From contig JACNIV010000098.1 of assembly GCA_014382915.1 (NCBI GenBank), positions 1-5,320 of the forward strand: 5,320 bases of DNA. Reading direction: 5' to 3'. Below are positions 4,886 to 5,320 of the stretch, piece by piece. The notes under the pieces were generated by a model. It saw nothing but the letters and a program-made list of their open reading frames with translations. It made no database searches and was not told the DNA's origin. Origin of the DNA: Candidatus Cloacimonadota bacterium. GTDB lineage: Bacteria; Cloacimonadota; Cloacimonadia; Cloacimonadales; TCS61. A program made the translations under genes and the position numbers. How positions within the stretch are numbered: position 1 is the stretch's first letter; every line of letters begins with the position of its first letter.

Positions 4886-5320
4886 CTAACAATTTTTCTC
4901 CAGGACTGCTACTACTTCCGGCAAGTCCATTTTTAACTCCTTCATCTTCCGGATAGTAGGAATGCCATTTTCGTTCCAACCTCTACGTTTATAAACCGCA
5001 TCACAGAGTTTCTGATAATCTGTTTCTCGCATTTTGCGCAGGTAGTCACGTTTTTCTCTGGAAGTCTTTCCTTTGATATCGTAACTCCATTTTTCTACAA
5101 GTTGTTTATCATAACGTTCTGCACGGGATTCGTATTCTTCGATAGGTACAGGACCTGCCGAACGATAGGTGATCAGATCGGGTTTACGTGTTCCAAAGCC
5201 GAATCTATAGTTAAAAACTTTCTGGAAATTATAAACTCTCTTAGATTGCAGGATAAGTTCGTGTTTATCAATTTCTTTACCCGTCATGGCACTGAATAAA
5301 TTCACATATCCTTCCACGTT
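4886..5320 (-). CDS. Aldehyde:ferredoxin oxidoreductase family protein, C-terminal part (start beyond window)
   Basis: These 144 residues form the C-terminal end of an AOR-family enzyme. The frame is open through the window edge, so the start is outside. The GTG/Met near 5317 is internal, because the sequence reads through it in homologous register. Family hallmarks are LFSAMTGKEID, the KRVYNFQKVFNYRFGF helix (usually NLERLFNLREGF-like), and YKRRGWNENGIPTIRKMKEL near the end, matching the RGWD-x2-G-x-PT-x3-L-x2-L signature. AOR enzymes carry a tungsten (rarely molybdenum) bis-pterin cofactor and a [4Fe-4S] cluster, and oxidise aldehydes to acids with ferredoxin as acceptor. The metal-binding and cluster domains lie off the window, so the subfamily (AOR, FOR, GOR, WOR or XOR-like) cannot be fixed. 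It heads the visible gene string with thiF and thiS. Confidence 0.88.
   Translation of the reverse strand, partial: NVEGYVNLFSAMTGKEIDKHELILQSKRVYNFQKVFNYRFGFGTRKPDLITYRSAGPVPIEEYESRAERYDKQLVEKWSYDIKGKTSREKRDYLRKMRETDYQKLCDAVYKRRGWNENGIPTIRKMKELKMDLPEVVAVLEKNC

Noticed and set aside
4886..5317. Reading the AOR fragment as a complete 143-residue gene starting at the GTG near 5317
   Set aside because: The frame stays open to the window edge and the protein begins in the middle of the AOR C-terminal domain. GAAGGA near that point is coding sequence, so this is a truncated view of a longer gene.

Overview
All genes in this window lie on the minus strand, so transcription runs from high to low coordinates. 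The DNA is AT-rich, uses the standard genetic code, and carries GGAG-type ribosome binding sites. The gene content points to an anaerobic, Gram-negative (diderm) bacterium: an aldehyde:ferredoxin oxidoreductase, a ferredoxin-type protein, an outer-membrane-like protein ending in Phe, a lipoprotein, and an NtrY-like kinase with a DUF4390-like partner. A member of the FCB/Cloacimonadota-like lineages would fit, but this is an impression from protein style and not a phylogenetic result.

Right part (5320 to 2718), a tightly packed gene string: the C-terminal part of an aldehyde ferredoxin oxidoreductase (AOR) gene that enters from outside the window; a ThiF-family E1-like adenylyltransferase; a ThiS/MoaD-like sulfur carrier whose start overlaps the thiF stop (ATGA); a TPR lipoprotein; a PpnP-type nucleoside phosphorylase; and an exported or membrane-anchored 2[4Fe-4S] ferredoxin-like protein. 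Gaps are 40 bases or less throughout, so one operon is likely. The AOR-ThiF-ThiS order suggests that the sulfur-carrier pair serves pterin-dithiolene (tungsten/molybdenum) cofactor assembly as well as, or instead of, thiamine synthesis.

Middle (2717 to 2553): the only sizeable intergenic region, 165 bases. It carries a near-consensus sigma-54 promoter (TTGGCATACAGTTTGCA, minus strand) placed about 18 bases ahead of a short leader with a strong GGAGG site. It also carries an AT-rich inverted repeat about 125 bases upstream of the predicted start, where an activator might bind.

Left part (2552 to 1): a secreted PDZ protein with a Gly/aromatic-rich, beta-barrel-like C-terminal domain; a clear intrinsic terminator; a DUF4390-like exported protein; and, overlapping it by 11 bases, the N-terminal 250 residues of an NtrY-like histidine kinase that runs off the window. 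The NtrY family normally works with NtrX-type sigma-54 activators. The sigma-54 promoter just upstream of the PDZ gene therefore raises the possibility of a locally encoded envelope-sensing circuit, with the PDZ gene as target and the kinase expressed by read-through of the terminator. This link is inference. No RNA genes, mobile elements or CRISPR arrays were seen.
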